Shown one piece after another: positions 5,679 to 6,033 of a stretch of 6,033 nucleotides of DNA. The stretch comes from Alphaproteobacteria bacterium (GTDB taxonomy: Bacteria; Pseudomonadota; Alphaproteobacteria; Micropepsales; Micropepsaceae). The notes below the pieces were generated by a model, which was given only the letters and a program-made list of their open reading frames with translations, was not told the DNA's origin and made no database searches. The number at the start of each line of letters is the position of its first letter. Positions within the stretch are counted from its first letter, which is position 1. Where the stretch lies: NCBI GenBank assembly GCA_003451645.1, contig DMER01000109.1, forward strand, positions 862 through 6,894, written 5' to 3'. The position numbers and the translations under genes are program-made.

Positions 5679-6033
5679 ATGGTCGATGCAGCAACACGCC
5701 AAACGGTCGAAGAGCAAAAATACAAGTACGGCTTTGTGACCGATATTGAGGTCGAGAAGGCCCCCAAAGGCCTGACCGCCGAGACCATCCGCTTCATCTC
5801 CGCCAAAAAGGGCGAGCCGGAGTGGATGCTTGCTTGGCGCCTTTCGGCATTTGAGCGCTGGCAGGCGATGAGCGAGCCCACTTGGGCGCGGGTTGGCTAC
5901 CCTAGAATCGATTATCAGGACGCATTTTACTATGCGGCGCCGCGCAACGCGCAAAAGCCCAAGAGCCTGGAGGAGGTCGACCCCAAGCTTTTGGAAACCT
6001 ACCGCAAGCTTGGCATCCCCCTCAACGAGCAGA
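5679..6033 (+). CDS. sufB: Fe-S assembly scaffold SufB, N-terminal part
   Basis: The frame runs from ATG 5679 past the window end, giving the first 118 residues of a protein normally near 470-500. SufB is the cytoplasmic scaffold of the SufBC2D complex, on which [Fe-S] clusters are built from desulfurase-derived persulfide with SufC ATPase activity. Diagnostic N-terminal blocks are KYGFVTDIEVEKAPKGL (residues 14-32 region), IRFISAKKGEPEWMLAWRL (37-55 region), the YPRIDYQDAFYYAAP stretch and SLEEVDPKLLETYRKLGIPL near the end, all typical of SufB and not SufD. The beta-helix core and its cluster and persulfide-relay residues lie beyond the window. Third gene of the iscR operon, 9 bases after the desulfurase. 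sufC and sufD are expected next. Confidence 0.95.
   Translation, partial: MVDAATRQTVEEQKYKYGFVTDIEVEKAPKGLTAETIRFISAKKGEPEWMLAWRLSAFERWQAMSEPTWARVGYPRIDYQDAFYYAAPRNAQKPKSLEEVDPKLLETYRKLGIPLNEQ

Noticed and set aside
5187..5954. Minus-strand open frame (255 codons) across the desulfurase/sufB junction
   Set aside because: It lies opposite two confidently identified genes and has no recognisable domain.

Overview
The window looks like ordinary core chromosome of an alphaproteobacterium. It is GC-rich (roughly 60% by eye) and densely coded. The proteins have alphaproteobacterial-style sequences: TyrRS with HVGN/KMGKS signatures, an IscR with widened cysteine spacing, and the gene order iscR - class I cysteine desulfurase - sufB, which is typical of alphaproteobacterial SUF operons. 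I cannot place it below class level. I see no insertion sequence, phage gene, CRISPR array, tRNA or rRNA.

Layout. Bases 1-540 (+) hold the C-terminal end of a large AsmA/YhdP-like envelope protein whose start lies outside the window. It converges on tyrS (537-1793, -), and the two stop codons overlap inside a CTAG at 537-540, under a perfect 7-bp inverted repeat. A 96-base divergent gap separates tyrS from anmK (1890-3023, +), an anhydro-N-acetylmuramic acid kinase of cell-wall recycling. anmK converges, with a 12-base gap, on a COG2945-type alpha/beta hydrolase (3036-3701, -). A 298-base divergent intergenic region follows. Its right-hand part holds a clear sigma70-type promoter overlapped by an iron-sulfur regulator operator.

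From that promoter runs a tightly packed operon: iscR (4000-4491), a class I (IscS/NifS-like) cysteine desulfurase (4488-5669, start overlapping the iscR stop as ATGA), and sufB (from 5679, cut off by the window end). The desulfurase provides persulfide sulfur, SufB is the scaffold core on which Fe-S clusters are built with SufC/SufD (expected downstream), and IscR senses cluster status and probably represses its own operon.

The most interesting item is the iscR operator at 3881-3903. It reads both as an E. coli-like type 1 IscR site and as the TGA-N9-TCA Iron-Rhodo box known from RirA and Rhodobacter IscR, and it covers the -35 and spacer of an N17 promoter. Beside it, an inverted repeat lies in the roughly 85-base leader of iscR. 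I found nothing that I would call a new biological system; the remaining observations concern gene arrangement, start choice and regulation.
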